Shown: one piece after another, positions 10,604-20,252 of the stretch
How positions within the stretch are numbered: the first letter of the stretch is position 1
Layout: every line of letters starts with the position of its first letter
Translations under genes and position numbers: made by a program
Source: Nemertoderma westbladi
Taxonomy: Eukaryota > Xenacoelomorpha > Nemertodermatida > Nemertodermatidae
Direction: 5' to 3'
Length of the DNA stretch: 50,169 bases
NCBI GenBank assembly: GCA_032718475.1
Contig: JAUCBJ010008165.1
Coordinates: forward strand, 1-50,169
Notes under the pieces: generated by a model
Seen by the model: only the letters and a program-made list of their open reading frames with translations
What the model was told of the DNA's origin: nothing
Databases searched by the model: none

Positions 10604-11648
10604 CGCCGGCAGTAGTAAAATCATTCGTAATATTAGTAATAATATGGTCAAGCGTTGAATTAGCACCGTGTACAATTCGAGTGGGTTGTTTTATTAATTG
10701 GGAAAATCCGTATGATGAAAGTATCTGTAAGTATCGTGCACTTTCTGATGTCATTTTGTTTAAGTTAACATTGAAGTCACCAGTGAGGACGATATCTATA
10801 TTTTTATCAGATACTTTCGCCAATGCGGGTTCTAGAATATTAATAAAATTATTGTAATTGACAGACGGGGGTCTGTATATTACACCTAACACGGACTTAT
10901 TGTTGGATTTTTTAATTTGGATCCATTTATTATGAATTCCCAACACAGTCAAGTCGTCTCGTTCCGTAAAGGTTAGCGTATCCTTAATGTAAATTCCCAC
11001 ACCCCAACCGGAACCTGAGGAACGTCCCTCTGGTCTGTCTGATAGTAGCGGTCCTACATAGTTGTCAAGTTTTAATTTACAGTGATTGTCTTTAGCACCT
11101 ACTAATGTTTCAGTAAAAGTGATAACATCAAAATCTTCGTCTAATGTACTTAAAAATTCAGCAGTGTAAGAAAGATTATTGTTTAGGCTTCTACAATTTA
11201 GGTGATATACAGAAAAAGAGTTATGATGAGAACCTATACGCTCGATTTCACTGTTAAATTTAGTATCATTATAGTATTCGCTATTTCGCGCTAAATTTTG
11301 AATGTTATTATCCGGATCAATAGTAGCAAAACTAGGATTATCAGCATTTTCGTTGAGCAAATATAAATCGTCGGAAATTCCGAAAATATCATAGTCGTTA
11401 GACGGAATATCGCTAAAAGGAAAAATCCCTTGTAAACAAAAAATGCAGTAGTGACTCGTAAAAAACTGAGACTGTTCAAGCTCTGCGGTTTCTCCATATG
11501 TCAGGCAAGTTCCACACTGCTGGTGATAACTGTTTCTACACACCGCGCATAAAATGGTATTATCGTTATTTTTGAATCCTGAAAAACAGAGAGCACATGA
11601 ATTGCTACAATTAGAGTTCGTATCAATCTTCCCACCTGCAATAATGCC
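10597..11648 (-). pseudogene. PHD finger plus endonuclease of CR1/L2-like LINE
   Basis: The frame opens at 11,648 after a stop, without a convincing ATG, so the true N-terminus is missing or lies in another exon or ORF. A PHD-like Cys4-His-Cys3 cluster is read first (CALC, then CAVC, then H-x2-C and C-x2-C, ending HYCIFC). The endonuclease follows, with blocks YHLNCRSL, ITFTETL, GVGIYIKD, LGVIYRPP, LTGDFNVNL and STLDHIITN. The frame is lost at the T-homopolymer before the terminal DH block, which is found in the next frame (GTTDHLGTF). The family's endonuclease nicks target DNA; PHD fingers in CR1-type elements are known, and chromatin targeting is an inference. Confidence 0.82.
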
Positions 11649-11890
11649 TCAGCTGACAGCCTGCACACTGCATACTGTCGCTTAATACAATGTATATATA
11701 TATTATACACTATGTTATAATATATAATATTAATAAATCAGTACATCCCGTTAAGCCCTGACCATATATGGGCCACTAGTGATATTGTAAATCAGTTAAA
11801 TTAATTCTGTAAATTATTCCAATAGTTAATAATAATTTGAATAGCCTTTCTGGATGACCGGATTAGGGGTTTCCTAGGATCCTATGCGTA

Positions 11891-12448
11891 TTAATTTCCA
11901 TCACAGTCCAGAGAGTTATAAGGATTTAAAGAGGGAGTAATTGGCGAACTATTCTGGCGTTGTTGGAAGGTGGTAACGGCGTCGATTTCGTCGACAATGA
12001 TGTCTTCACTTTCCAGGTTATTAATCGATGGCGAATTGGAGGAGAGCTTGACGTCCACAGATGGATGGGTCGGATCAACCGCCGGGTACGAACCTGGGAG
12101 CGCGTTCTTATTCACCTTCTTACCATCCCGGTTGGAATGCCCGCCACCCCCTAGAGATGAACTCCCGGTAACTCGTTTGTCTCGACTAGGACCTCCTTGA
12201 AGAGACTTCTTATTCGGTCGTTGAGTAACACTATGAGTGGATGTATTTGCAGTAATATCTTTGATATCGTGCAATGAGTTGATGTTTCTCGGTAGAGAAT
12301 CGCGTTCAATGCGAATCTGTACGTTTCCGTAGGAAGATAAATCTTTGCTAAACTGTAAATACACTGCAAACTCCTGAACATGTTTTTCTTTGGTCCAACT
12401 TTGGGACAGCCAAACATCGGGAAGATGACCGCCTAGACCGTTAGGCCG
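11891..12448 (-). CDS. Unassigned ORF upstream of the CR1/L2-like LINE
   Basis: Open minus-strand frame of about 185 codons between a stop at 12,449-12,451 and the stop at 11,891; no ATG near the start. The first 50 residues look like an ordinary folded protein (DVWLSQSWTKEKHVQEFAVY), followed by a serine/asparagine/proline-rich, probably disordered tail. It lies 240 bp upstream of the LINE on the same strand, so it may be the end of its ORF1 or part of another retroelement. No family recognised; coding status is uncertain because plus-strand frames overlap it. Confidence 0.35.
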   Translation of the reverse strand, partial: RPNGLGGHLPDVWLSQSWTKEKHVQEFAVYLQFSKDLSSYGNVQIRIERDSLPRNINSLHDIKDITANTSTHSVTQRPNKKSLQGGPSRDKRVTGSSSLGGGGHSNRDGKKVNKNALPGSYPAVDPTHPSVDVKLSSNSPSINNLESEDIIVDEIDAVTTFQQRQNSSPITPSLNPYNSLDCDGN

Positions 12449-14150
12449 TCAGCAACGCAGGGAAAGGATGTCCACAACACGCTAGCGCCCACATTAACTT
12501 AGACCGCGCACCCCCTTCTCCCTTCGAAATGTTCCCCTTGCCATGCCTCGCCCGCTTTATGAGGAAGGTAAGACTTTGTTTGACGCCCTTGCCCGCCGTA
12601 CAGCCGTAAGACCTATAGATCAGGGTAAGCGTGACGTCGTCCTGGGACGCCGCAAATTTAGGATCAAATAACTATATTTTAGGCAGAAACCACCCCCCCC
12701 CCCCCCCCCGTCAGTAGTGTGAATCCCTGGGTTACCTGTATACCTCACAGGTAGAAGCGAATTATTGCTGTCCGTCAGTACGCGAGTACATATTAGGTAC
12801 AGACAGCATATGTTCCATAATTTAGTGATTCGCAGTACTGACCGTTTGGTACCGGTTCGCTTTGTAGAGCATACATTAGTACCCCCCCCCCCCCCCCCCC
12901 CCCCTCCTGCCAGAAGTTGGTTATTTAGGACCCCCTTGGAAATAAGCTGCAAAGCTTTAGGGGTAATCTTATATGTTATGTTGGACAATACCTTTATACC
13001 GGTACATTGTTTGGTGTATTTGTTATTGTTTTTACATAATGTATAAATAAATCTATCTATCTATTTGATCAGGCAAGGAGCATTTCTGCTACCGGCACAC
13101 CGCTTGGCCTAGGGAGGTTTTTATTAATATCCTACCGCGCCTTGCCACGTACTGATAGGTATTGCTGCTAACTACCGCAGCAACAAAGTTCTAGAATCAA
13201 ATTCGTATACCAGATCAGCTAACGTACGGTAGCAATTAACCCCTATTTCTTATCTTACAACCAGAATCTGGTATTTGTGCCGATCACGGATGTAGTTACT
13301 AACACCGTGGTTGCCCATTTGAGCTGTGGATAGGAAGGAGAGAGCTTTGACGTCATTTGTGAGTATAAAGTTCTACAAAACGCGACTAGCTTATTTTAGT
13401 AGCTAGCGGTATTATTTCGGTCAGAGAATTACTAAAACCTAGTGAAAAGATATACACCAAAATTGTTTTATTGTAATACACCCACACACACACGCCTTAA
13501 AACATATTTACCCTTAGAGTTTCTACTAGTTATAGCGCACTTTAGATCACTTTAGGTAGAGTATATTTATCGTACTTTCGGTATTTGTAAATTAGGATCA
13601 GATATTTAGTTACGGCATGAGGGAGCATTTCATTTTCGTTATTAAACTGTTGTTTTCTGCGCAGCAGTATTGTTACATTTAGGCACGACCTTTTGACTGA
13701 TTTAGGACGGGGATCAGTATTGTATTTTATCGTTACATTTAGGCACGACTTCTTTTAGGCTGATTCAGACAGGGAGATCAGTATTGTTACGCTAGGGCTG
13801 TAACCCACCTAGCTCGTATATAAACCATATAAATCACACCGCTGCAAGTTACTGTATTTAGGACTGTCAGCGATAGTTAGGATTCGCTGCGCGGGGATTG
13901 TTTTCCCGTGAGTTTGGTCTGTTACGGTAACTGTACACCTGCCATACCGGTTAGAGGACAGGTATCCTTTTGTCTAGTTCGTAGGCATTAGACCCGCCCA
14001 CGTACATAGAATAGACACCGGGCTCTGCTCCTCGCCAGTAGTAGTTTGTGTATTGTATCTGTTTGTTTAGATATCCTGGACTGGGATTTATTGTCAGATA
14101 CTGTACGAGCCCGTTTCATTACTAGAGTCTTACAGTAAGATACATCGTTA
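12449..14150. other. Intergenic; poly-C tracts, LINE-like tail, small tandem duplication
   Basis: No gene seen. Homopolymers: 17 C at 12,693-12,709 and 23 C at 12,882-12,904. At about 13,035-13,066 an AATAAATCTATCTATCTATT tail on the plus strand resembles the 3' end of a CR1/L2-like LINE or SINE. At 13,665-13,778 a 50-64-bp unit containing GTTACATTTAGGCACGAC is duplicated in tandem. The 14,151-14,270 stretch is the non-homologous run-off of the BEL frame. Confidence 0.5.
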
Positions 14151-16976
14151 CTAGGATCTGGTAAGCGGTATACTACTGGACTTTATGGATAGAGATATTC
14201 TATAGCTTCGTATTAGTAGATTTGTAGGTTGTAGGGTAGTCCCTACCGTAGAGGACACAACAGTCTGTTTCAACTTACGAAGCCTCGTGAGTACCATCGC
14301 TTTATTATCGGGCAGTGGTAGCTTTGGTAGCTTCCATACCATTCCTATGGTATACCGCCCCTCATCGCATCTCATAGATTCCTCTACGCTCTGCTGAGCC
14401 TGTTTGTCTTCCACCGAGGTTCCGACCCCGGTTTCCTTTAGTCCCTCAAAATCTTGCCTGAGCAGTCTTTTGAGCTGTTCCTCCGCTCTCTCATCCCCTA
14501 TTTCTTGCATAGTTCCTGCGAACATGCATCCCGATGTCTCCGACATCCTAAATGGTATCTTACTCTTAATTGGGCCACTCAGCGTCCACCCGAACGGCGT
14601 CAATATCGCCACCGGATCATACTGCTTGTCTTCGCCGAAGACCGTTTGCATTCTTTCGTGGGCCGTCGGGCAGTCCATTCCTACTATGATGGATACCTTC
14701 CTGACGTCCACCTCTGGGATTGAGAAGTCGATATCGTCCAGGAATTTATATTGTTCGACCTCGATGTTGGTTGGCCGCCTGGCATTGATATTTATTGACT
14801 CTATCACTTGGATGGGGTCGATGGTCGCCCCGTAGTCGCATCCCGGTGCCACCGCTGCAATCGTGCACCGTCCGGTCCTCATCTCCAGGAACTCATCTTT
14901 GCTAGAGATTGTTGTTACCGCCATTCTACTTGGCCTCGTTCTCAATCCTATCTCTTCGGCCACCCAATTTTCGATTAGCGTGAAGGCAGCTCCACTATCG
15001 ACCAGCATCAATGTGGTCACTGATCGATTGCCTTCCCCAATCACTCGCACCGGTACTACCCCAAGTAGCACCGTTCCTCTCTTCTTCGCCCCTACTGTGC
15101 TCGTTGCCATCGTTTGGCCTTTGCTTTGACCGAACTTGATCGGCGTCTCCTTGCATTGTCTAGCTCTATGTGCACCCATTACACATCGCGAGCAGATCTC
15201 ATTCCTCGCCGCGTATTCTACCTGATCTTCCCTGGGTAGCGCTTGCCAGTAGCTGCAGTTCATGGTTCGATGAAACGCATTTGTTTGTAGCTGGCATTTG
15301 CTCTTTGGGTCGTAGCCATCCTTGTACAGTGCATCGCGTATCGCAGCTGTATTTGTACCAAAGTCCCTACTGTTTTTATTGTTTGGGTTCGGCCTACTGG
15401 GTGTACTGGGGTTATATTTATTTGTGTTGTTATCTTTCCCCTGTCCGCTCCATGATGTGGTCTTACCCCCGGCTACCTGTGGACTTGCAGTCCCCTGCGT
15501 CGCTGCGTATGGCAATGATTGCCTGAGCTTTGGTAATGCGTTTGACGTGTTGTGTTCTGGTTTCGGTCTATGGTAGTCGGTTCTTGGTCCCTTTCCCAGG
15601 CTGTCCTCGCTATAGACTGGGTCGGTTATTAATTCGGCTTCGTAGTTCAAGAAGCTCGACATTTCTTCTAAACCCGGTTCCGCACCCTTCCTATCTCGAG
15701 TGGAGAAAGCGATCTTCCTCCATTTGTTGCGCAGCCACATCGGTAGTGCCTGCGCTATCGTGGTGATGTTGTTGGACGCGTTGAGTTCGTATGGCGCGTC
15801 TAGCGTCTTTAGCACGATTAGCGCCTTCTCGACTTTGTTAGCGAATGTCTTTATGCTAACGGGATTATCCTGTAGGCCACCCGATGTTATGCCCCTCAGG
15901 GTTTGTCTGATGATCTTGGCCGGGTGCCCATATTCCCTGTCTAATGCCCGCCATGCCATCGTGAAGCCGCCCTCTATCCCCTGGTATTGCCTCACAATGT
16001 CGTATGCTGGGCCTCCTGTATATACTTGCAGATATTTTAGGCACTCCGCCTGCGTCAAGTTCTTTGTCAGTATTTCGTTACTATACATGCGCCGAAACTG
16101 TAGGTATTCTTCCGGCCTACTCCCATCGAATTTAAACAGTTCCACGGGTGGTAACTCGATCCTAGTTTTTAACGCATCGATCAACGTGGCCATCCCCATT
16201 GCCTGCGCTTCCAATGGGTTCGATGGATGTTGTATAGTTTCTCCTGTTGGGTGTGGTCCGTCCGTCCTATTTCCTACCTTCCTTTGGCTTGGGTATATCA
16301 TTGGGGGTAGCGGCCCCCTCCATATTTCTGTGTCGCATGATCTGTTTTCATCCAAGGGTCTCGTTGTTCTTGCTCCTATCGGGGTATATTGTTGATATTG
16401 TGATGGGGGAATGTCACCCTGCCCCCCCCCCCCCCCCACCGGTATGCTTGGTACTGGGGTTGATGTTAATATATTGGGGCCCATGCACCTATCCGCAATA
16501 ATTCCCCCCTCCCCTGGGTATATGTTATGTCCTTGCATGCTGTAGTCATACTGCTGTGCTGGTACCGGTATAGGCCTATCGGCTCCTGGCCTACCCGACG
16601 GTATGTACTCCGCGACTTCCGGGTTTAATCCCGTCGTCCGCGCTATCCTATCGCCTACATTATTCTTGTCAACATGGCCTATGGTATGTGCAGTAAGGCC
16701 TACAGTATGTCCTACAGTCTGTATGTGTCGCTCGGGATCGAAGTTTAATCTTCTCGAGTAATCCTCCCCGCGGCTACCGTATTCTCGATCGGTAGTTATA
16801 TCTCGCCGGGAAGTTTTTCTTCGACCCCCTCCATTATTCTCGTTCTCATGTCGGTACATCGCGTACCCCTCTATCGTCGCGTAGTGCGCCTCGTCAGGTT
16901 GCGCCTCGTCAGGTCGCGCCTCTCCGGGACGACGGCAATCTCCCGAAGTTCGACCCCACCGACTTTCCGTTCCCAT
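14151..16976 (-). CDS. gag: BEL/Pao gag core and aspartic protease, start of pol
   Basis: A 941-residue frame. Residues about 270-440 form the BEL/Pao gag core (DUF1759-like: ELPPVELFKFDGSRPEEYLQF, then LQVYTGGPAYDIVRQY). A zinc knuckle C-x2-C-x4-H-x4-C (CSRCVMGAHRARQC) lies near residue 595. A retropepsin-like domain follows, with catalytic DSGA near residue 660 and IIVGMD and TPFGWTLSGP downstream (DUF1758 type). The frame enters the first residues of pol (MVLTRLRKLKQ) and then runs about 40 residues in unrelated DNA, so homology ends near 14,270. A 16-nt poly-G at 16,422-16,437 codes in-frame glycines. Gag binds RNA; the protease matures the polyprotein. Confidence 0.88.
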   Translation of the reverse strand: MGTESRWGRTSGDCRRPGEARPDEAQPDEAHYATIEGYAMYRHENENNGGGRRKTSRRDITTDREYGSRGEDYSRRLNFDPERHIQTVGHTVGLTAHTIGHVDKNNVGDRIARTTGLNPEVAEYIPSGRPGADRPIPVPAQQYDYSMQGHNIYPGEGGIIADRCMGPNILTSTPVPSIPVGGGGGQGDIPPSQYQQYTPIGARTTRPLDENRSCDTEIWRGPLPPMIYPSQRKVGNRTDGPHPTGETIQHPSNPLEAQAMGMATLIDALKTRIELPPVELFKFDGSRPEEYLQFRRMYSNEILTKNLTQAECLKYLQVYTGGPAYDIVRQYQGIEGGFTMAWRALDREYGHPAKIIRQTLRGITSGGLQDNPVSIKTFANKVEKALIVLKTLDAPYELNASNNITTIAQALPMWLRNKWRKIAFSTRDRKGAEPGLEEMSSFLNYEAELITDPVYSEDSLGKGPRTDYHRPKPEHNTSNALPKLRQSLPYAATQGTASPQVAGGKTTSWSGQGKDNNTNKYNPSTPSRPNPNNKNSRDFGTNTAAIRDALYKDGYDPKSKCQLQTNAFHRTMNCSYWQALPREDQVEYAARNEICSRCVMGAHRARQCKETPIKFGQSKGQTMATSTVGAKKRGTVLLGVVPVRVIGEGNRSVTTLMLVDSGAAFTLIENWVAEEIGLRTRPSRMAVTTISSKDEFLEMRTGRCTIAAVAPGCDYGATIDPIQVIESININARRPTNIEVEQYKFLDDIDFSIPEVDVRKVSIIVGMDCPTAHERMQTVFGEDKQYDPVAILTPFGWTLSGPIKSKIPFRMSETSGCMFAGTMQEIGDERAEEQLKRLLRQDFEGLKETGVGTSVEDKQAQQSVEESMRCDEGRYTIGMVWKLPKLPLPDNKAMVLTRLRKLKQTVVSSTVGTTLQPTNLLIRSYRISLSIKSSSIPLTRS

Positions 16977-16981
16977 CTTGA

Positions 16982-17365
16982 CTATCGACGGCTCGCTATC
17001 CGTCCTCGCTCTCCTATCGCCCGCGGCGATACTTCTTCTACTTTCTTCTCTTCTTCTCTCCCCCGCTTGTGAGATCTCTCTTCCATCTCCCGGTTAAACA
17101 CCACTGTTCTTCTTCCCTCTTCTGATCGGGCTCGACGCTTCGTCTGCCCTTTCGCGACGTCAACCTGCCTCTCTCTGCTCGATCGCACGCCGCTGGGGAT
17201 ACTCGCAATCCCCCTATTACTCTCCGTCGCCGGGTGTTGCGGTTTACCTGTCCCGGCCTGCGCATTATCCGTTGACGCCTGTGGGGCACTCTCTGCCCCC
17301 CCTTCCCCCGCTAACTCGCTGTTGTGGGACTCTTGTAGCCCCCCCCCCCCCCCCCCGCTCGCCAC
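16982..17365 (-). CDS. BEL element 1, basic linker segment of gag
   Basis: A 127-residue frame starting in the poly-G tract at 17,339-17,356 (MASGGGGGG) and ending five bases before the large gag-protease frame starts at 16,976. Very rich in Arg, Glu and Ser (SREEGRRTVVFNREMEERSHK), so likely disordered. It may be the in-frame continuation of the Asn/Gln segment if the G tract has changed length or slips during expression. Confidence 0.4.
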   Translation of the reverse strand: MASGGGGGGLQESHNSELAGEGGAESAPQASTDNAQAGTGKPQHPATESNRGIASIPSGVRSSRERQVDVAKGQTKRRARSEEGRRTVVFNREMEERSHKRGREEEKKVEEVSPRAIGERGRIASRR

Positions 17366-17843
17366 ATTTCACTTCACTATCTCTCACTTCACCTCTACCC
17401 CCCTTTCTAGTCGATGCACTGTCTTTACTACGGCTGGGTTCGTTCACCCCCGCCTCTCTCTCTACTATTGCGTGGCTTACCAGGCCCACCTCGGGTTGGT
17501 TCAACCCCGCTACCTCCTGCCTACCAACTACGTGGCCTACCAGGCCCCCGTCGGGTTGGCTTAACCCCGCCGCTTCCTGCCTACCAACTACGTGGCCTAC
17601 CAGGCCCCTGTTTGCCGGGTTGTGTATGTCCGACGCGTTCACATTAATAGCATCACTGTGGTTGTCGCCAATTTGGCCCTCTAGTTCACTAGAGTTATTT
17701 TGTGCACCAAAATTAGAAACAGAATTATTTTGTTCGTTCGAGATAGGATTATTTGAATTATTTTGCGTGGGTACATTATTTGAATTATTTTGCAAATTCG
17801 GGTTTGGATCATTATTTAAATTATTTGGATTAGTTGCATTCAA
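17265..17843 (-). CDS. BEL element 1, Asn/Gln-rich gag segment
   Basis: A 192-residue frame whose first 60 residues are nearly all Asn, Pro, Ser and Gln, then three imperfect copies of a 20-23-residue unit around GLVGHVVGRQEAAGL. It ends in a glycine run made by the 18-nt poly-G tract (plus-strand C at 17,339-17,356). Flanked on both sides by poly-G frame breaks. Probably a disordered part of the same gag polyprotein; no family recognised. Confidence 0.45.
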   Translation of the reverse strand: MNATNPNNLNNDPNPNLQNNSNNVPTQNNSNNPISNEQNNSVSNFGAQNNSSELEGQIGDNHSDAINVNASDIHNPANRGLVGHVVGRQEAAGLSQPDGGLVGHVVGRQEVAGLNQPEVGLVSHAIVEREAGVNEPSRSKDSASTRKGGRGEVRDSEVKCGERGGGGGATRVPQQRVSGGRGGRECPTGVNG

Positions 17844-17932
17844 GTTTAAATTACTACTACTAGGTAAAATATTTCCTGGAATAAAGGTTTGGTTAGGATT
17901 ATCTAATACGGTACTATTAATATTAACGTCGT

Positions 17933-18754
17933 CTACTGTATTATTATTATTACCCCCCCCCCCCCCCCCCCCCCCCCGCCCGTATGGTCACACCAGTCTC
18001 GGGTCTGTCGTGCGTTCCCTGTAAGTGGGGTACTAATAAATGTATCCACGGCCCTTGGCTCTTCGAGAGCACTTGAGCCAGCGTCACTCTCTGACAACCC
18101 CATCTGCGCCAGTTTCAGTTTGTGTTTCTTTCTGGTTTGATACTCAATAAGTTCGCTTATCTGGGCCTGTATATCATCCCGCACACGCTTTCCCGTTCTC
18201 TCTCTCCCTGTATCCTCTTGCAAATTCTGTTTCATTAACTCTGTTTCTCTCGCCTCACGCTCCTTGCGCTCACTTTGCTCTCTCACCTCACGCTCCTTGC
18301 GCTCACTTTGCTCTCTCACCTCACGCTCCTTGCGCTCACTTTGCTCTCTCGCCTCGCGCTCCCTAAAGCTTCTCGCGACCTTCTCAGCTTTCTCTCTATT
18401 TTCTCTAACTAGTTCTTTCTCCTTTTCTAATAGCGCGCTCTCTTCCTCTAACCGTCTCTCGTATTCTCTCTGACTTTGCGCTGCCAGATCGAGTTCGCAC
18501 GCCAGGTTTATTTCCGCCACCCGTCTTCCTTTTGCGGAGGATGTAGCAGACTTATCGGTTATGACGGATTCCCTCCATCTTCCCGTCCTACTAACTTTCC
18601 CCCGCCTCCCGGAACTTCCCCCGACCGACGAGACCGAATCTTCGGGGTTAACCTCGGATTCGCCCTCCTGCGGTCTCCTCCAACCCACTGATTTTATTCC
18701 CCGGGCATCGACTGATAATGGCCCTATGTACACTACACTAGCCCACATACCCAT
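17933..18754 (-). CDS. BEL element 1, coiled-coil gag ORF
   Basis: A 273-residue frame dominated from about residue 80 to 190 by a long, highly charged coiled coil (RLEEESALLEKEKELVREN and similar). Inside it an 11-residue block, REQSERKEREV, is repeated in tandem three times, encoded by a DNA repeat around 18,264-18,350. Near the C-terminus the frame runs into a 25-nt poly-G tract (plus-strand C at 17,953-17,977), giving a glycine run before it stops. Coiled coils before the gag core are typical of BEL/Pao. The GTG-GTAT N-terminus overlaps the previous ORF. Confidence 0.55.
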   Translation of the reverse strand: MGMWASVVYIGPLSVDARGIKSVGWRRPQEGESEVNPEDSVSSVGGSSGRRGKVSRTGRWRESVITDKSATSSAKGRRVAEINLACELDLAAQSQREYERRLEEESALLEKEKELVRENREKAEKVARSFREREAREQSERKEREVREQSERKEREVREQSERKEREARETELMKQNLQEDTGRERTGKRVRDDIQAQISELIEYQTRKKHKLKLAQMGLSESDAGSSALEEPRAVDTFISTPLTGNARQTRDWCDHTGGGGGGGGGVIIIIQ

Positions 18755-19317
18755 ACACTTCCATAGATCAGACAGTTCGCTGGCAACCCTCTCGCCCTGT
18801 CCTCGGCTAGTTCTCTCTGCCCAAAGCGCATTAAATAGTTGAAATGTTCATTCGACTCACCTACTCTCTTTCTTAACTTCACCTCATGTATCTTCGCCCC
18901 TCCTTTGGCCTCTTTAAGTATCTTCCGGGTCGCGTTGTAGGCCCGCCGAAGTCGATCGCTGACCCCGACGTCCTCCTCGCCAACATCTCCTCCGTCTCTC
19001 CGGGTCCGGCGTCGTACCGTCGGCTCCACCGTCGCCGTTCCGGTGGACCGTCCGTCGCCCTCGGCCTGTGGCTGGCCGGCGACATTGGTGCGTCGACCCC
19101 CGCTCCGCGTCGACTCGTCTTTCTCTTCTCCCGACTCATCTCTCCTTTCTCTCAACTCGCTCTCTGGTTGTAGACAGCCCCCCTCATCCTGAATTGCCGG
19201 ATCGCCCGTTACCGATGGGTCCGGCGTCGCGGGTCTGTACCGTCTAGTCGCGGCCTCGCGGATCGTTAGATCGCCGTCCGGGGTCCGCGGCGGTGTCGTC
19301 TCTCCTGTTCGACTCAT
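18733..19317 (-). CDS. BEL element 1, gag N-terminal ORF
   Basis: First frame after the 5' LTR, beginning with ATG 96 bp past it (MSRTGETTPPRTPDG). Residues 1-115 are charged and proline/threonine-rich, hence probably disordered. A more ordered segment follows (VSDRLRRAYNATRKILKEA, SNEHFNYLMRFGQRELAEDR). It ends where the next frame begins (overlap 18,733-18,754), so a frame change separates it from the coiled-coil ORF. Role inferred from position: N-terminus of the structural polyprotein that packages RNA in cytoplasmic particles. No known domain was recognised. Confidence 0.55.
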   Translation of the reverse strand: MSRTGETTPPRTPDGDLTIREAATRRYRPATPDPSVTGDPAIQDEGGCLQPESELRERRDESGEEKDESTRSGGRRTNVAGQPQAEGDGRSTGTATVEPTVRRRTRRDGGDVGEEDVGVSDRLRRAYNATRKILKEAKGGAKIHEVKLRKRVGESNEHFNYLMRFGQRELAEDRARGLPANCLIYGSVWVCGLV

Positions 19318-19412
19318 CTTTGTATCTGGCAGTCAGTTTGTGTAACTGTTGGTATCTAGCTTAGGGCAGCAGTTGGGTTCAATTACTAGGGCAGCAGTTG
19401 TTCTTCAATTAC

Positions 19413-19968
19413 TGTGACGGGATCTATGAAGGATCCCGGTTTATCCGGTTTTCAATCTACGCGTCCCCGCCGTGTGTGAAAGGTAAAAGAGAGTTATTGA
19501 TTGCTGTATATAGTTCTTCGGGTATAATAGTATAAGATATAATATGATGATAACATAAAGTATAAGATGTAATATTGGAAACACAGTGATGTACAGACGG
19601 TAAGACGGTAATTGAAGTTCCGGTACTACCCTAGCTAAGCTGACTTACTATAAGTGAATGAAATGATTACTGTACTGATAATATATATTGCACGGTTGGC
19701 CAAGTTACGTTACCCAGCCGGTGCCTTCCCCCCATTGGCTAATAACTCTGTTGTCGCCGTTTGCCCCCCTCTGAAGTGCTTCCCTTCGTCCCTGCAATTC
19801 TCTCTCTTTCAGTAACCCCTGACCCTTATTGTGCATATGTGTGTGTATTTTCTCCTTCCCACTTTGTTGGGGTGACACGAGGTTGATATTGGTAATCAAC
19901 CTCGTGTTCCCAATATTGCTTAACGGCTCACTTTGTGGGGTAGGTTAGCGGAATTGGATAAGCTAACA
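19413..19968 (-). repeat. 5' LTR of BEL element 1
   Basis: On the minus strand it runs TGTTAGCTTATCC... to ...CCCGTCACA, 556 bp, with the TG...CA ends expected of an LTR. It matches 30,066-30,628 over its length, including both ends and the CGGGATC...GGATCCCGGTTTATCC block. The primer binding site should lie just below 19,413, but the tRNA was not identified. The other LTR of this copy is absent, so insertion age cannot be read. Confidence 0.88.
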
Positions 19969-20252
19969 AGATAGAATGCAGCATGCCGATAGTAGCTTGA
20001 ATGCAGCATGCCGATAGTAGCTTGAATGCAGTATGCCGATAGTAGCTAGTATGCAGCATGCCAATAGTAGCTTGAATGCAGTATGCCGATAGTAGCTAAA
20101 TGCATCATGCCGATATTAGCTTGAATCCAATATGCCGATAATAGCTAGATTGCAGCATGCCGATATTAATAGAATGCAGCATCTCGATAGTAGCTAGAAT
20201 GCAGCATGCCGATAGTAGCTTGAATGCAGTATACCGATAGTAGCTAGATTGT
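19969..20252. repeat. 24-25-bp minisatellite, left part
   Basis: About 11 copies of GAATGCAGCATGCCGATAG followed by TAGCT, unit 24-25 bp. It continues at 24,002-24,157 beyond LINE copy 2, so the array was one before the LINE inserted. The unit core TGCAGCATGCCGAT is identical to a segment of the LINE's own 3' tail. Confidence 0.92.

Larger units (their letters stand above)
9662..11648 (-). mobile_element. CR1/L2-like LINE, truncated and frameshifted
   Basis: A minus-strand non-LTR retrotransposon fragment carrying, in order, a PHD-type zinc finger, an apurinic-type endonuclease and the first part of a reverse transcriptase. It lacks the reverse transcriptase catalytic core and 3' end: homology stops at about 9,662. 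A one-base frame change lies at an eight-A run on the plus strand (10,596-10,603). It is unrelated in sequence to the RTE-like LINE family in this window. Confidence 0.85.
14151..19968 (-). mobile_element. BEL/Pao LTR retrotransposon, 5' half (LTR, gag, protease)
   Basis: Minus-strand element starting with a 5' LTR at 19,968-19,413, then a leader, then gag and protease coding DNA in several frames. Coding homology to BEL ends near 14,270, at the beginning of reverse transcriptase; reverse transcriptase, RNase H, integrase and 3' LTR are missing. The LTR is the same family as the one at 30,066-30,628, which belongs to a fragment with the complementary 3' half. The 5' LTR abuts the 24-25-bp minisatellite. 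Confidence 0.88.

Noticed and set aside
17272-18024. 250-codon plus-strand ORF opposite BEL gag
   Set aside because: It is the antisense of gag coding DNA and G/C tracts; proline and leucine-rich without a domain.
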